Assembly (NCBI GenBank): GCA_902141825.1
Contig: CABFPG010000001.1
Location: forward strand, 806,001 to 870,000
Reading direction: 5' to 3'
DNA from: Thalassocella blandensis
Lineage (GTDB): Bacteria; Pseudomonadota; Gammaproteobacteria; Pseudomonadales; Cellvibrionaceae
DNA length: 64,000 nt
Notes under the pieces: generated by a model
Databases searched by the model: none
The model's input: the letters and a program-made list of their open reading frames with translations, nothing else
What the model was told of the DNA's origin: nothing
In this document: piece after piece, positions 8,511 to 17,900 of the stretch
Numbering within the stretch: the stretch's first letter is position 1
How the letters are laid out: each line of letters opens with the position of its first letter
Position numbers and translations under genes: made by a program

Positions 8511-10003
8511 TGAAGTTTACAGAATCTAAAATTCATCGCGCGATTTCAGCCATCACACTTATGATGTTCATCAGTGGATGTGCCGGTTATCGCTCGGTAG
8601 AAGATACCGAGCAATATCGCGATTCGATTACTCTGCCGGCGGAATATTCCACCGCCGGAGTGAGTCAGAAAATCTCAATTAACAGCGCCGATGGCAGTGG
8701 CAGTACGGAACTGGCGAGTACATCATTAATGAGTACCGCCAATGTTGCTCCGGTTAAACAATGGTGGCAAGAGCTGAAAGATCCACAGTTAACGCAGTTA
8801 ATTGAGCAAGCATTAACACAGAACTATTCGCTTGCTATGGCGAAGGCTTCTTTAGAAGAATCACGCGCACTGTTGAGTCATCAAAAACTCGAACGTTTCC
8901 CTCAGGTGCAAGCCAGCGCAACTGGCGTACGCGAAAAGTCCAGCGAAGATGTTCGCCTGCCCGGTGCCGAGGTAATTACTGAAACCTATTCCGCAGGCTT
9001 TGATGCTTCATGGGAACTGGATTTGTTCGGCAGCGTACACAATAAAGTTAAAGCGGCAAAAGCCACCTTAGCGGAGAGTGAAGCAGGCGTGCAGGCAATG
9101 CGTATTTCCGTTGCCGCGGAAACCGCAGCCGCTTATATCGACCTTCGCGGCGCACAACACCAATTGGATGTTGCTCAGGATAATGCACAAAATCTTAGAA
9201 GAACGTTACAACTGACGCAGCGCTTAAAAGAAATAGGCCGTGCCGACCAATTGGATGTGAGCCGTGCACAAGCACAGCTCTCATTAACCGAAGCCACCAT
9301 TCCCGGTTACTCAGCCAACATCACGATTGCACTAAACCGTTTAAGTGTTCTTACCGGAGAACACAATGAACAGTTAAGACAGGCCCTGGCAGAATCCCAG
9401 GCACTGCCAGATGTACCACCACTGTTACAAATTGGTAAGCCAGCAGAACTAATACGTCGTCGCCCCGATATTCAACAGGCAGAGCAATCATTGGCTGCAG
9501 CAATTGCTCGCTACAACGTGAGAGTGGCGGATTTATATCCGAGCATCACCTTCAATGGCGGCTTAGGGTATTTAGCGACTGATCTGGATAGGCTGGGCGA
9601 AAGCAGTACTGAAATGTTCAGTTTTGGACCGTCTATTCGCTGGGCAGCTTTTGATCTTGGCCGAGTGCACGCACAAATTCGCGCGGCCGATGCGCGCACG
9701 CAAGCGCAAGTGGCTAATTTTAAACAACAGGTTCTAAGAGCACTCGAAGACACTGACAATGCGCTGCAAACTTTTTCCCACGAGGAAGAAAGACGAGCAA
9801 AACTGATTGAAGCGTTTAACGCCAGCCAGCAATCAGCATCCATTGCGCAAAAGAAATATGAAATTGGTGCGGAAAACTTTCTTAGTGTACTTATCGCCGA
9901 ACGCGAAAAGCTGAATGTATCTGCGCAACTCGCCGCCAGCGATGCCAAAGTTTTACAAGACCTGATTGTAGTGTACAAAAACCTTAGTGGAGGATGGATA
10001 TAA
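8510..10003 (+). CDS. RND efflux outer-membrane lipoprotein, OprM/NodT type
   Basis: TolC-like trimeric exit channel of the efflux pump, 497 residues. The N-terminus has a signal with a lipobox (FISGC), so Cys24 is probably lipidated. Two homologous outer-membrane-efflux repeats follow, with the typical KQWWQELKDPQLTQLIEQAL start and RRRPDIQQAEQSLAAA in the second repeat. The ATG overlaps the pump stop codon. It could also serve as the exit channel for the peptide exporter at 44.5-48 kb, which has no channel gene of its own; that is speculation. Confidence 0.94.
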   Translation: MKFTESKIHRAISAITLMMFISGCAGYRSVEDTEQYRDSITLPAEYSTAGVSQKISINSADGSGSTELASTSLMSTANVAPVKQWWQELKDPQLTQLIEQALTQNYSLAMAKASLEESRALLSHQKLERFPQVQASATGVREKSSEDVRLPGAEVITETYSAGFDASWELDLFGSVHNKVKAAKATLAESEAGVQAMRISVAAETAAAYIDLRGAQHQLDVAQDNAQNLRRTLQLTQRLKEIGRADQLDVSRAQAQLSLTEATIPGYSANITIALNRLSVLTGEHNEQLRQALAESQALPDVPPLLQIGKPAELIRRRPDIQQAEQSLAAAIARYNVRVADLYPSITFNGGLGYLATDLDRLGESSTEMFSFGPSIRWAAFDLGRVHAQIRAADARTQAQVANFKQQVLRALEDTDNALQTFSHEEERRAKLIEAFNASQQSASIAQKKYEIGAENFLSVLIAEREKLNVSAQLAASDAKVLQDLIVVYKNLSGGWI

Positions 10004-10396
10004 GCGATGAAGACTGCACCACCATAACACTTTCCTAAGCGGCGATCGCGCCGCTTAGATATAACTCCCACAGTACTCAAAATTTTTACGCAATATTTTT
10101 TGCGTGGGGTAGCTTTGCGCCGAAAAAAAGCTTAGCCGTTCGGAAGCCACTTTCCATGCGGCAAATAAGCATTCGGATAATGATGACACAACAAGCAAGC
10201 ACCCCAATAACAGACAAAAATTGAAGCTCAATTCGTTGCAGGCACAACATTCATGATGTCGTTTGCGTTCATGCCAGATTGATTCGGCTGAACCAAACGC
10301 GAGATCGCTCGCCCCAACGTTCATTGCGTGAACCAAAAACCGCATTGCAACAAACAAGTAGCGAGCACTAAGTATGCTACGGAGGCATCGAAAACT
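10004..10396. other. Intergenic region after efflux operon
   Basis: 393 bases without a convincing gene. It holds the hairpin at 10035-10058 and then AT-rich sequence. Open frames on the minus strand here lack ribosome sites and overlap flanking genes, so I regard them as chance. Confidence 0.5.
10035..10058. terminator. Perfect hairpin after efflux operon
   Basis: CTAAGCGGCG and CGCCGCTTAG form a ten-pair perfect stem with a four-base loop, 32 bases after the outer-membrane gene. No T-tract follows on either strand, so it may be an mRNA 3'-end structure or an atypical terminator. Confidence 0.45.
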
Positions 10397-11488
10397 ATGC
10401 GTATTTTTAGCTTCGACTGGCGTCAATACAGCCTTGGGCTTGTACTTTTCGCTTCAGCCATACAATCAAGCTATGCACAAGACTCTGAGTTAAAACAACC
10501 CAACGCAGAGCGTGAGAGTGTTTGGACATTCTCTATGGACAACGATCTATTTGCCCCGGCAAAAAATAATGATCGTGATTTTACCGGTGGTATAGCACTC
10601 ACTTATTCCACCAATAATCCCAACGCAAAAACAGCGCTGGAAAAGAACACGCTGGGTAAACTGGACCGTTTATTGGGCATTAATAAAAACGGATCATCGG
10701 CCAAAACGGTGTCCAGTATTGAACTGGGTTCTTACGGTTTTACGCCGAACTATAATGAACAATACATGCAAGATGGAGATCGTCCATTTTCCAGTATTGT
10801 GTACTTGTCATTAAGCCGTGTGTATGAAACTGATTTACCTGAAGAAGACGCCTGGACAAGTACTCTTACCATAGGAGCGCTGGGCTGGGATATATTTAGT
10901 CGCAGTCAAAATGCCATCCACAATTTAGTGGGAGATGAAGAAGTGGAAGGTTGGGACAGTCAGATTTCTGATGGCGGCGAACTGACGTTTCGCTATCAGG
11001 TCGCCTACCATGATTTTTGGGCATCGAACCAAGAGACTAACCGATTTAAAACCAGTTATTTTGCATCGCTGGGTTATGTCACTGAAGCCGGTATCGCCAT
11101 TTCCACACGCCAGGGGTTAATCTCGTCCTCCAGCCAGCGCTTTACACCAGAGCTCATTAATTATGGGGAACAAGTTAATCATGCTGCAATTAGCCCTTAT
11201 GCGGGCGAAGAAAATTATTTTTGGGCGGGAATGGCTTTTAAGTATCGCGCTTACAATGCATTTTTACAGGGGCAATTCCGGGATAGTGAATATGAATTGG
11301 ATGCAGATGAAGTACGACAGTTTATTGCTGAAGCCTGGCTCGGCTATACTGCCAGTTTCAGTAATCGGTTTAAACTGAGCTACGTTTTACGTGGACAAAC
11401 GTCAGAAATGAAAACCGGGGACGGGGATCGCGGCATGATTTGGGCCGGCCTGGTATTAAGCCACTCCAGCAATGTGTATAGTTTTTAA
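10397..11488 (+). CDS. LpxR-like outer-membrane protein (DUF2219), putative lipid A 3'-O-deacylase
   Basis: Outer-membrane beta-barrel related to LpxR, which removes the 3' acyloxyacyl chain of lipid A. The ATG at 10397 gives a signal peptide (FSFDWRQYSLGLVLFASAIQ..., cleavage after SYAQ) and has ACGGAGG upstream, so it is preferred over a GTG at 10328; 363 residues. Family hallmarks seen are the near N-terminal MDNDLFAP with the Asn-Asp pair, RDFTGG, and DRPFSSIVYLS after about 135 residues. The protein ends in an aromatic residue (VYSF), as expected for a barrel assembled by BAM. It stands alone between the efflux operon and eutBC. Enzymatic activity is inferred from the family only. Confidence 0.8.
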   Translation: MRIFSFDWRQYSLGLVLFASAIQSSYAQDSELKQPNAERESVWTFSMDNDLFAPAKNNDRDFTGGIALTYSTNNPNAKTALEKNTLGKLDRLLGINKNGSSAKTVSSIELGSYGFTPNYNEQYMQDGDRPFSSIVYLSLSRVYETDLPEEDAWTSTLTIGALGWDIFSRSQNAIHNLVGDEEVEGWDSQISDGGELTFRYQVAYHDFWASNQETNRFKTSYFASLGYVTEAGIAISTRQGLISSSSQRFTPELINYGEQVNHAAISPYAGEENYFWAGMAFKYRAYNAFLQGQFRDSEYELDADEVRQFIAEAWLGYTASFSNRFKLSYVLRGQTSEMKTGDGDRGMIWAGLVLSHSSNVYSF

Positions 11489-11639
11489 TAGTCACTTGCG
11501 TAACTGTTGCAATGCAGAGAGGCATACGCGCATCGTCACAAAAACATTCGATGCATTGGTGTACATGGCTTTGAACTGCCATGAAATATCCGCCATGAAA
11601 TAACCGCTGGAAATATTAGCTGAAGCTCCAATACCCATC

Positions 11640-12461
11640 TTATTGGGGAATCAGGAAGTTTTTTCCAGCGTCTGAGGGCGAGAATCGGTTATCTTCCCCA
11701 CTGTCATCTTTTAATTCTACTCCTGACGTTTTACGCACAGCAGCACTGTCCATCAACCACAACAATCGCTTTGCCGCGTCATCAAAACCTAAGCCAGCTG
11801 GGCGTATATTGGAAATACAGTTTCGATCTGCATCTGTCACACCTCGCCCTGCCTGGTAAGTAAAATAAATTCCGAGGCTATCTGGCGAGCTCAAACCCGG
11901 ACGCTCACCAATAATCACGACCAGAAACATGGCGTCGGTTAATGCCGCCACGACATCACCAATTGCGACGCGCCCCTGCTCAACAGTACACAGGAGCGAA
12001 GGTGAAAGTGCATGTCTGGATTCCGCTAAGCGGGAGGTTAACGCCCGTAAAAGCGAGGGCACATGTTGCTCTACGCCCGTACTCGATAAACCATCGGCTA
12101 CTACCAATACGCAGCGATGAGCACCTGTATATTTAGACTTCCAGCGCTGAATCTCTTCCTCGGATGCCTGCGACAGTTGCCGACCCAGGTCGGGACGCTG
12201 CAGGTAAATATCCCGCGTTTGTGCCTGACTGTGCAAATGTAATTGCGACAATTGTAATTCAAACGCCGTCTGATGAATCCCCTGCCACTGCATCGGCCGC
12301 GATACAGCATCCTGTGCGCAGGCGTGTGCAAGTTGAAATGCCAGCTGATGTTGTGTGGTCTGACTAACACCTGCACGCCCCAGACCGATACGCGCTGACG
12401 TAAACCGATTTAAGGTTTTCCAACTATTTTCAATTCGGCCCGAAGGATTATCTCTATTCAT
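11640..12461 (-). CDS. eutC: Ethanolamine ammonia-lyase small subunit
   Basis: Small subunit of the adenosylcobalamin-dependent enzyme that converts ethanolamine to acetaldehyde and ammonia. The ATG at 12461 (MNRDNPSGRIENSW) overlaps the eutB stop by eight bases, giving 273 residues; an upstream start would add ten unsupported residues. Recognisable segments are TSARIGLGRAG near the N-terminus, VVADGLSSTGVE, and LVVIIGERPGLSSPDSLGIY. It is translationally coupled to eutB. No reactivase (EutA), aldehyde dehydrogenase or shell proteins are adjacent, so this is a microcompartment-free pair. Confidence 0.94.
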   Translation of the reverse strand: MNRDNPSGRIENSWKTLNRFTSARIGLGRAGVSQTTQHQLAFQLAHACAQDAVSRPMQWQGIHQTAFELQLSQLHLHSQAQTRDIYLQRPDLGRQLSQASEEEIQRWKSKYTGAHRCVLVVADGLSSTGVEQHVPSLLRALTSRLAESRHALSPSLLCTVEQGRVAIGDVVAALTDAMFLVVIIGERPGLSSPDSLGIYFTYQAGRGVTDADRNCISNIRPAGLGFDDAAKRLLWLMDSAAVRKTSGVELKDDSGEDNRFSPSDAGKNFLIPQ

Positions 12462-13854
12462 GGGATTCCAGATGAGAAAGAATATTGCCAAACGATGCAG
12501 GTAAACGGGATTGCGTTACTAACTGATTCACATCATTAAAAATATTCATCTGCTGTAACCAGGATTCAAATTCGGGTGCAGGACGCTTATTTAATACCTG
12601 ACGAACATATAAGGCGTCGTGAAAACTGGTGGTTTGATAATTCAGCATAATGTCATCGCTGCCGGGAATGCCCATAATAAAATTCACTCCAGCAACGGCT
12701 AATTGTGTCAACAGCATATCCATATCATCCTGATCGGCATCCGCATGGTTGGTGTAACAAATATCACACCCCATAGGTAGCCCCAGAAGCTTTCCACAAA
12801 AATGGTCTTCCAGGCCAGCACGAATAATCTGCTTACCGTTATACAAATATTCTGGTCCGATAAACCCTACCACCGTGTTGATGAGCAAAGGGTTAAAATG
12901 GCGTGCGACGGCATAGCTCCGCGCTTCACAGGTTTGCTGATCCACAGAAAAATTCGCATTAGCCGACAGCGCGCTGCCCTGCCCCGTTTCGAAATACATG
13001 GTATTAGCGCCAACGGAGCCCCGGTTTAAAGACAGTGATGCATCATAAGCTTCCTGCAATAAATCCAAAGTAACACCGAAACTGCGATTCGCCAGCTCTG
13101 TTCCAGCAATAGATTGAAAAACAATATCCACCGGAATATTTTTTTCGATTGCCTGCAAACTCGTGCTGACATGAGTTAATACACAGGACTGTGTTGGAAT
13201 CTGGTAATGCTGAATTATTTCGTCCAGCATTTGCAACAAAGTAAATACTGCCTTTGGGCTATCACTGGCGGGGTTAATTCCAATCACCGCATCACCACAC
13301 CCATAGAGCAAGCCATCTAAAATGCTGGCGGCAATCCCAGCGGGGTCATCAACGGGATGGTTGGGCTGCAACCGTGTGGCCATACGCCCAGGCAAACCCA
13401 GAGTAGACCGAAAAGCGGTTTTCACTTCGCACTTTTGCGCAACCAGTATTAAATCCTGAATACGCATTATTTTAGAAACGGCAGCGACCATCTCCGGTGT
13501 TAAACCACGGCTTAACGCGCAAAGTTTTGCAGTCGTCGCATGTTCAGATAAAAGCCAATCGCGAAAATCGCCCACCGTGAATGCCCGCACAGGAGACATT
13601 GCCTGCATATCGTGAGTATCAATAATTAAGCGACTCACTTCATCCTGCTCGTACGGTATTACGAGTTCATTGAGAAAGGTCGTGAGGGGCACATCAGCCA
13701 ACGCCATTTGTGCGGCAACCCGTTCCTGAGCACTGAGCGCGGCAACGCCTGCCAGAGTATCTCCGGAGCGAGAGGGGCTGGCTTTCGCTAACAGTTGAGC
13801 AATTCCATCAAACTGCCAGCGGGTACCAAGTGTAGTAGAACGATACACTGCCAT
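12454..13854 (-). CDS. eutB: Ethanolamine ammonia-lyase large subunit
   Basis: Catalytic TIM-barrel subunit of ethanolamine ammonia-lyase, 466 residues, full family length. Visible family segments include SRGLTPEMVAAVSKIMRIQD, LQPNHPVDDPAGI, GCGDAVIGINPASDS and MGCDICYTNHADADQDD. It starts at 13854 with no strong Shine-Dalgarno. Together with eutC it lets the cell use ethanolamine, for example from phospholipid head groups, as a nitrogen source; cobalamin must come from elsewhere. The gap to the next gene upstream is about 130 bases and shows no clear promoter. Confidence 0.95.
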   Translation of the reverse strand: MAVYRSTTLGTRWQFDGIAQLLAKASPSRSGDTLAGVAALSAQERVAAQMALADVPLTTFLNELVIPYEQDEVSRLIIDTHDMQAMSPVRAFTVGDFRDWLLSEHATTAKLCALSRGLTPEMVAAVSKIMRIQDLILVAQKCEVKTAFRSTLGLPGRMATRLQPNHPVDDPAGIAASILDGLLYGCGDAVIGINPASDSPKAVFTLLQMLDEIIQHYQIPTQSCVLTHVSTSLQAIEKNIPVDIVFQSIAGTELANRSFGVTLDLLQEAYDASLSLNRGSVGANTMYFETGQGSALSANANFSVDQQTCEARSYAVARHFNPLLINTVVGFIGPEYLYNGKQIIRAGLEDHFCGKLLGLPMGCDICYTNHADADQDDMDMLLTQLAVAGVNFIMGIPGSDDIMLNYQTTSFHDALYVRQVLNKRPAPEFESWLQQMNIFNDVNQLVTQSRLPASFGNILSHLESHE

Positions 13855-13982
13855 AGACTTACCACTAACTTCTCTTGTATTACATGAAGAGCATGAATAG
13901 AACGGTTAAAGACTATTGTGGTTCTGTTAGAAAACCTTGTTTAGCTATCGAATAAATAGAACTCTGGCTGCTAAAAAACGGG

Positions 13983-14303
13983 TTAAAAAATCCAGGCTAA
14001 TAATAGTGCAATAATAATGAGAAACAGAAAAAACCCGGGAATGACAAACTGCAACTCTCCAATTAAACCATCACCTGCAGCCACAGCAAAAACAATCATC
14101 AGGATAATGGAGATAAAAAACGATAGAACAAAGGCATGTTTTAAGCCCAACCCCGGAGCGAGATAGAGCGCGGAGATTTCTGCCAGCATCGGCATAAGCA
14201 AAAGCACAGCACCGAGCAACACAATGACCAGCGCAATCAATGCAATGGCTATCTTGCGTGATTCATTCTTGTCTTCGTTATCGATTTCCCCAACCAAAAT
14301 CAT
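13983..14303 (-). CDS. Small integral membrane protein, unknown function
   Basis: 106 residues with a charged N-terminus (EIDNEDKNESRK) and three to four hydrophobic helices (IAIALIALVIVLLGAVLLLM, FVLSFFISIILMIVFAVAAG, FVIPGFFLFLIIIALLLAWIF). The ATG overlaps the stop of the upstream PH-domain gene by four bases (ATGA), so the two are coupled and probably act together. I recognise no family. Confidence 0.7.
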   Translation of the reverse strand: MILVGEIDNEDKNESRKIAIALIALVIVLLGAVLLLMPMLAEISALYLAPGLGLKHAFVLSFFISIILMIVFAVAAGDGLIGELQFVIPGFFLFLIIIALLLAWIF

Positions 14304-14680
14304 TCCCCTCTTTTTGAGTAGGCCTTAATTAACTCGCGAATTTTATTGGGATCGGGCAGGCCCGCCATGGCAATTTCTGGATTATCTCCGGCGGTATAAA
14401 TTTCCACCGCGCCAACACCAAATATGCGATTAAAAAAGCTTTGCTTAATTTTTACTGTGCGAATGCTTTCGATACTGACTTCAGAGCGCTCCTTACTCAG
14501 CAAGCCCTTTTCATACAAAATATCACCGGCACTCACCGTGAGTCGCTGTGATTTATTCTGCAAATGCCACCACAGCAGAATAATCAATCCTATGCCGACA
14601 GGAACCAGAATCAACGCGATGATAAACCCCAGAGGGTTGTTCTTAAACATCACCGGATGTTCGTCATACTGATTACTCAT
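14300..14680 (-). CDS. Bacterial PH-domain membrane protein (bPH2/YdbS-like)
   Basis: 126 residues: one membrane segment (PLGFIIALILVPVGIGLIILLWW), then a bacterial pleckstrin-homology-like domain with RLTVSAGDILYEKGLLSKERSEV and IRTVKIKQSFFNRIFGVGAVEIYTA, close to the bPH_2/DUF304 consensus. These domains occur in membrane proteins of unknown biochemical role. It is coupled to the following small membrane protein. Confidence 0.75.
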   Translation of the reverse strand: MSNQYDEHPVMFKNNPLGFIIALILVPVGIGLIILLWWHLQNKSQRLTVSAGDILYEKGLLSKERSEVSIESIRTVKIKQSFFNRIFGVGAVEIYTAGDNPEIAMAGLPDPNKIRELIKAYSKRGE

Positions 14681-14981
14681 GAGGTCTTACTCCAATGGAA
14701 AGTCGTGGGCATTGCCCATATTGTTTATATTTTGTTCGCCAGTATATTGTAAACAGAGCATAAAAAGTACCACATTACTCTCTTTTAGAATACGGCTTCT
14801 TTAAAAGTTCCAAACATGTATCGCAAGGAATAGCAGGTAAAATTTACATTGCCCGCCTGGTATCCCCAGGTGAGTCAGCACGTATCAAGTAAATGCTTAC
14901 CTTCACGACAGGCGCAATAATGCTTGAGGATTCATAACTGAAAACGCTAAAAAGACGGATAGATGATTGATATTGCCGGAA
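14681..14981. other. Intergenic region, no gene seen
   Basis: 301 AT-rich bases between the kinase 3' end and the PH-domain gene start. A short imperfect hairpin (CCTGG/CCAGG near 14858-14872) is present. It must hold the promoter of the PH-domain pair, but I cannot place it. Confidence 0.4.
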
Positions 14982-17900
14982 CTAACTTTGGTCTAGCAAA
15001 GCATTCACGGTGTGAATAGCCGCTTCATATTCCAACCGGTTTACTTGAACCATAAGCTCCGACAACCTGCCGTCACTCACGATGGGACACTCATTGATAA
15101 TTTGTTCTGCCAGGTCGATTGCGCTTAAATTATCGGTCTCCAACAAGCGAATCAGGCTTTTAAGTTTTGCCTTCCATTCTTCCAGATTTTTCGGGGGCTC
15201 ATCGGTGTTTAATTTTTTCTCAGCAGATTTCTCTTTCACCAGTAAATACAATTGACGATTGCTTAAAAGCAACACGTTCTTCAACTCGTCCAGTACCTCC
15301 TGACTCAGGTTTTGTTTCATCGCCTCCGCGTCATTCTGTTTCAATTGCTGTTCAAGAGAGGCCGCCATAGATGCCAGAAGATTGGCCCCCATGGTGGAGG
15401 CGACGCCCTTAATCGTGTGCAACGTCGTGACCGCTGAATCAGTTGTGTCCAATTTTTTATCTTCCACCAATTGGTTTAACAACCGATCCACTTCGGGAAC
15501 AAAGCTCATCAATACTTTTCGATAGCGGCTTTTATTATTGCCAAAGCGCCGCAGAAGCGTTTCAAGTTTTTCAATGTCACTGTCTTTCAGCGTCGTGTCC
15601 TGAACTTTCGCACTCGACGACCCCTTACCCTGCAAAATCTCGATCAACTTTGGAATAAACACATCAATGTCGATCGGCTTCGCAAGATGAGCATTCATGC
15701 CTGAATCAATGCAAGCGTCTATATCTTCCTGTTGCACGTTAGCGGTCATCGCCACAATCGGCAATGAATCGAACTCCGCGTGCTCACGAATTTTTCGGGT
15801 GGCTTCAAAGCCATCCATCTCCGGCATTTGAATATCCATAATCACCAGATCGAAGGCGCCCCTTTGCGACAGGACTTTATCCACCCCGATACGTCCATTC
15901 TCCGCCATTTCTACCTCTGCGCCTTCATCTTCGAGAATCTGCTCGACGACTTCACGATTGAGGGCATTGTCTTCAACCACCAGAATAGACCGACCCTGTA
16001 AAGGCAGAGCGCTCTCCTCGGCCGGCGCTTCCACTTTAGAAGCGAGTATGGCGGAGTCTGAAGAGTTTTTTTCTTGAGAGCCGTTTTCTTGAGAGCCTTT
16101 TCCTTGGGAACCTTTTTCTTGAGTGCCTTTTCCTTGGGAGACTGGCTCCTGAGAACCCTGTTCATAAGAGTCTTCTGCTGGGCTTAGTCCATTTAATGCC
16201 TGAATTAATTGGAAGGGGGTAAACGGTTTATTTAAACCTTTCACGGTTACCCCTTCAAGTGCATGCCCGATTGATCCATCTGCATGGGACAACGCCAATA
16301 GAGGAATTGGCAATAATCGCTCAGCCTGAAAAGCCTCCTGCAGCGTCTCAAGTTTCACGTTGGGCAAATCCATATTCACAATCATTGCATCCACGTGGGT
16401 GTTACTCAGCATCGGCACAACGTGCTTCCACTCTTCCAAGGAGATTACATCCCATCCCTGACTTTTTACAATATTGGTAATATGCATTTGATGCCGTTCA
16501 CTGCTTTCTAACAACAGCAATTTCTTCTGATTAGACTGGTGTTCAAGCAATATGCAGTCATCTGACGCTGGCGTCGCAAAACTCACATCAAAATAAAAAC
16601 AGCTACCCTCGCCCAACACGCTGTCTATTTTTATCTCACTCCCCATTAGCTCAACGAGCTTATTGGAAATATTCAATCCCAAACCGACGCCGCCAAACCG
16701 ACGCGACATGGATGCTTCCACTTGAGAAAAGCTTTCAAAAATGGTTGCTAGGTTTTCCTCTGCAATGCCGATCCCGGTATCCCGAACAGAAAAGCGCAAT
16801 TTCACATTGTTGGCTTGCTGATAAAGCATTTCAATCGCAACGCGTATCGATCCACGTTTAGTAAATTTCAACGCATTTCCTGTAATATTCAATAACACTT
16901 GCTGCAATCGAAGCTTATCGCCAATAATGTTTCGAGGAATATTGAGCGATGTGTCAAATACAATATCTACATTGTGCTCGCTGTTTTGCGCCACAGACAT
17001 GGAAATCGCCAGTTCCTGCATCAGCAACTCAAGATCAAACGTTTTTTCTTCAAGTGTAAGATTTTCAGCATCAATCTTGGAAAAATCCAATAGATCATTC
17101 AACAAGCCTAATAATGATTTAGCGGCAGTATCAGTTTTGCGTACATATTCTGCCTGATCCGAATTCAGCGCTGTTTTTTGTAACAATCGGAGAAGCCCGA
17201 TCACTGCATTCATTGGAGTGCGGATTTCATGACTCATATTGGCAATAAAGGCAGACTTCGCAAAACTCGCCTGATCTGATTTTTCTTTTGCCAGCTGCAG
17301 GCGTTTTTCAACTTCTTTACTGATAGTGATATCGCGACATATACCGGTAATTCTGGCAGCCACACCGTTTGCATCAAACTCAATTTGTGCTCCAGCTTGA
17401 ATATAGCCAATGTCATCTTCTGATTTTACGATTCTAAATTCATGAGTATGGATCTGCTCCCCGGCAGCCAATGCTTTTAGTTTTTTCAGGGTGCTATCCA
17501 GATCTTCAGGATGTAAACAACTTCGCCATATGTCACTACTGACAGCGGCCCCAGTTGAGGGTGGCGTCTTATCAAATATTTTAAACATTTGATCATTCCA
17601 CTCCAGACCACCGGAATTTAAGTCCCAGGTCCATACGCCAAGTTCAGCCGTGTTGGTAGCGATCTGCAATTGTTCATTGATTGATGCTATCTGCTTTTGC
17701 TGCAGTAAATCTTTGGAGATATCCAGCACTACAAACAAATACCCGGTATGCTTATTGTCGTTGTCCAACACTGGAGTAATCGTCGTAACAACATTCACAG
17801 GTTTGCCCATTGCATCCAGATAGGTAAACTGCTGGTGATCGACGCCCATCGCACGCGCTCGCCTAACCAGGCAATCATATATTGACACAGCTTGCGCCGC

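Noticed and set aside
9511-10426. Two minus-strand open frames (189 and 123 residues) around the end of the efflux operon
   Set aside because: Mostly antisense to the outer-membrane protein gene or crossing the hairpin; no ribosome site or family likeness.
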